From positions 1 to 64,000 of the forward strand of contig JAEYCB010000025.1 of NCBI GenBank assembly GCA_023404345.1: DNA of 64,000 nt, in the 5' to 3' direction. Positions 62,141 through 64,000 of this stretch are shown here, one piece after another. A model generated the notes under the pieces. That model saw only the letters and a list, made by a program, of their open reading frames with translations. It was not told where the DNA came from and did not search any database. This stretch comes from Bacillota bacterium (lineage in GTDB: Bacteria > Bacillota > Clostridia > Christensenellales > Aristaeellaceae). A program made the translations under genes and the position numbers. The number at the start of each line of letters is the position of its first letter. Position 1 is the first letter of the stretch.

Positions 62141-64000
62141 ATGGTAACCATCAAGGACATTGCCAAGGCTGCCGGCGTAGCGCAAGGCACGGTTTCCAAC
62201 GTGCTCAACGGCCGCGGAAACGTAAGCAGTGAAAAGATCCGCCACGTGCTGGAGGTCAGCGAGGCCCTTGGCTACGTACCTAACGAGCGTGCAAAAATGC
62301 TGCGCAAGGGAAACGCCAAAACCCTGGGCGTGCTTTTACCCAACCCTCCCGCTCAGCACGAGCTGGACTTCTATTATAGTTTCAAGATTTATGCTGAAAG
62401 CCACGGCTACCGGGTACGCCAGTACCTGCCGCGCTCCATATGTCTGGAGGCAGAGGAAGCCGCTTTGCAGGAAGCCCGCAGCGACATGGTGGCGGGCATG
62501 GCTGTTTTTTCAAACTGCCTGCACCACAGCAGCTACCGGCCTGTCGAAAGCGCAGGGCAGGAGATGCGCCTTTTGTTTGTGGAACGCAAACCTAACTTTG
62601 AGGCGGCATACATCGGCTTTGATTATGAAAAAGCCGGCCGCGACATGGCGCAGAAGGCTCTGCAAAACGGCTACCGCCACGTAGGTCTGATCACTGATAC
62701 ACCCCGTTTTTCACACGCTGCGGCGTTCTATCGCGGATTTACGCAGCGCCTCGAAGGTACTCCGGTGAAGATTACCGCCGTGCAAACCAACGAGCGGCGC
62801 AGGTTCCAAAATATATTGGAAGCGGATGGCCTGGCTCTGACCGACGCCGTCTTTGCCTCCAGCCTGACCTTTGCACAGACTGCCCGTGACGTGCTGACCT
62901 CCTTCTACGCAAAGGAAAGTCCCATCATCTACACGGTTTCTTCCATTCACACCTTACCGGAGATGGATTTTCAAAAATACGAGCTCAACTACCGTCTCTT
63001 GGGTAATACGGCAGCCCGGATGCTAGTCAGGCAAATCGAAAAAAACAGCCCATCCGAAACCCGGGTAATGGAGAACGCCGGTTTCCGCAGCTGGCTTTCT
63101 CCCTGCGCTGTGCGGTCTTCTCCGGCGCCCATTAATGTGCTTACGCTGGACAGTCCGACCGCCTATATCATGCGGCATATGGCCAGGCTCTACACCCGTC
63201 AGACGCAAATTCCCATTAATATCACCATCTATACTTATAATGAAATCTACGAAGCCTTCAACAGTCTGGATGATGACGCTATTTTCGATGTATTGCGTCT
63301 GGACGTGACATGGCTGAGTTGTTTTGCCGAGCGCATCCTGCGTCCGCTGGAGGAGATCGACCCTTCTGTCACCAGTCTGCTGAGTAACTTTCTGTCAGGA
63401 ACAGCGGAGCAGTATGCATACGTAAACGGCGTAATGTACGCTGTGCCCAATACACCCAGCACGCAGATGCTCTTTTATCGGCGGGATCTGTTTTCCAGCG
63501 CCATTTACCGCCGCATGTACCAGGAGCTTCACCATCAGGAGCTCAGCGTACCGCAGACCTTCGAGGACTTTAACCGTGTGGCGGCCTTCTTTACCAAGGC
63601 AATCAATCCTGAATCGCCTGTGGATTATGGCGCTACGCTCACTTTCGGCTCCACAGGCGTGGCGGGAAGCGAATACCTGTCCCGTCTGTTTGGCTTGCAG
63701 GAAAACCTGTATCAAAGCGACGGAGAAATCCGGCTGAACAGTCCCGTCGGCGTGCGTGCCTTGGAACAGCTAATGGAAGTGAAACGTTTCACTGACCCCC
63801 AGTACTGCTCCTGGTGGACCAATACGGCAGCCACCTTCGCCGAAGGAAACGTGGCCATGGCTATTCTATACAATAACTTTACCGCTCCGCTGCTGAGCCA
63901 TCGTTCACGGGTACAGGATAGTATCGGTTACGCCATGGTGCCGGGTGGACGGCCCGTCATTGGCGGCGGCGCACTGGGCGTTTCACGTTTTTCCCGCCAG
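62141..64000 (+). CDS. LacI-type regulator fused to a solute-binding-protein domain (3' end outside window)
   Basis: The frame stays open for 620 codons to the window end. Residues 1-55 are a LacI helix-turn-helix (TIKDIAKAAGVAQGTVSNVL). Residues 60 to about 325 look like the normal LacI sensor. At about 330 (PINVLTLDSPTAYIMRHMARL) a second ligand-binding unit begins, with the features of an ABC family 1 binding protein: NGVMYAVPNTPSTQMLFYRRDLF, SVPQTFEDFNRVAAFF and FAEGNVAMAILYNNF. There is no signal peptide, so the binding-protein domain is inside the cell and part of a regulator. GAGGTG precedes the ATG. It is divergent from the Ugp-like operon it probably controls. Confidence 0.85.
   Translation, partial: MVTIKDIAKAAGVAQGTVSNVLNGRGNVSSEKIRHVLEVSEALGYVPNERAKMLRKGNAKTLGVLLPNPPAQHELDFYYSFKIYAESHGYRVRQYLPRSICLEAEEAALQEARSDMVAGMAVFSNCLHHSSYRPVESAGQEMRLLFVERKPNFEAAYIGFDYEKAGRDMAQKALQNGYRHVGLITDTPRFSHAAAFYRGFTQRLEGTPVKITAVQTNERRRFQNILEADGLALTDAVFASSLTFAQTARDVLTSFYAKESPIIYTVSSIHTLPEMDFQKYELNYRLLGNTAARMLVRQIEKNSPSETRVMENAGFRSWLSPCAVRSSPAPINVLTLDSPTAYIMRHMARLYTRQTQIPINITIYTYNEIYEAFNSLDDDAIFDVLRLDVTWLSCFAERILRPLEEIDPSVTSLLSNFLSGTAEQYAYVNGVMYAVPNTPSTQMLFYRRDLFSSAIYRRMYQELHHQELSVPQTFEDFNRVAAFFTKAINPESPVDYGATLTFGSTGVAGSEYLSRLFGLQENLYQSDGEIRLNSPVGVRALEQLMEVKRFTDPQYCSWWTNTAATFAEGNVAMAILYNNFTAPLLSHRSRVQDSIGYAMVPGGRPVIGGGALGVSRFSRQ

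Noticed and set aside
1..64000. CRISPR arrays or tandem repeat arrays
   Set aside because: No regularly spaced repeats of 25-40 bases were seen anywhere in the window.

Overview
The window looks like a chromosome segment from a low-to-mid GC Bacillota (Clostridia), probably a gut-dwelling anaerobe of the Christensenellales type. The assignment is inferred from strong Shine-Dalgarno sites, a T-box in front of pheST, a B. subtilis-type PurR with a PurBox, many carbohydrate ABC transporters with Sec-type signal peptides, and Tn916-like xis/int genes. No species marker gene such as 16S rRNA is present.

Region 1 (about 1-14,650) is carbohydrate catabolism. A CE7-type esterase is divergent from an AraC regulator. 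They are followed by a binding protein, two permeases, a Gfo/Idh/MocA oxidoreductase, a DapA/NanA-family lyase and a YhcH-family protein, which looks like a pathway for a sialic acid-like or other keto-sugar acid. A second operon (LacI regulator, GH31, GH65, two permeases) targets alpha-glucosides, but its GH31 gene carries two frameshifts and an in-frame stop, and its last permease is cut off at about 14,655.

Region 2 (about 14,655-21,300) is a degraded integrative mobilizable element. It holds a 5'-truncated sigma-like gene, a frameshifted HTH gene, a MobC-relaxase deletion hybrid, a CHC2 primase, a VapE helicase, an excisionase, a truncated AlbA/RecG-like gene and a tyrosine recombinase with an in-frame TAG.

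Region 3 (21,300-44,300) is mostly housekeeping: a low-molecular-weight tyrosine phosphatase, an SCP2-like protein, an exported FMN/FAD reductase, a sortase-type surface protein, pheST with a T-box, a cation/proton antiporter under a fluoride riboswitch, purB and purR sharing a PurBox, an aromatic-acid-exporter-like protein, mfd-pth, a membrane glycosyltransferase, RNase P RNA, an Arr-type rifamycin ADP-ribosyltransferase and guaA.

Region 4 (44,300-50,400) is a redox island. It contains a DUF2284 protein, an EFR1 flavodoxin-ferredoxin, a nitroreductase pseudogene, then tetR-apbE divergent from an exported nitroreductase and an exported protein with two FMN-attachment domains. A perfect 18-bp palindrome covers the -10 box between the two arms. 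This is the best candidate for an under-described system: a regulated, exported, flavinylated electron-transfer module.

Region 5 (50,700-64,000) holds two sugar or polyol import loci. One is a maltodextrin operon (binding protein, MalF, MalG, GH13, LacI). The other is a Ugp-like operon (binding protein, two permeases, metallo-beta-lactamase-fold hydrolase, inositol monophosphatase family). The second is divergent from an unusual regulator that joins a LacI-type repressor to a complete-looking ABC solute-binding domain and runs off the window end. Gene damage is confined to accessory genes while the core genes are intact, so the lesions are more likely real decay than sequencing error.
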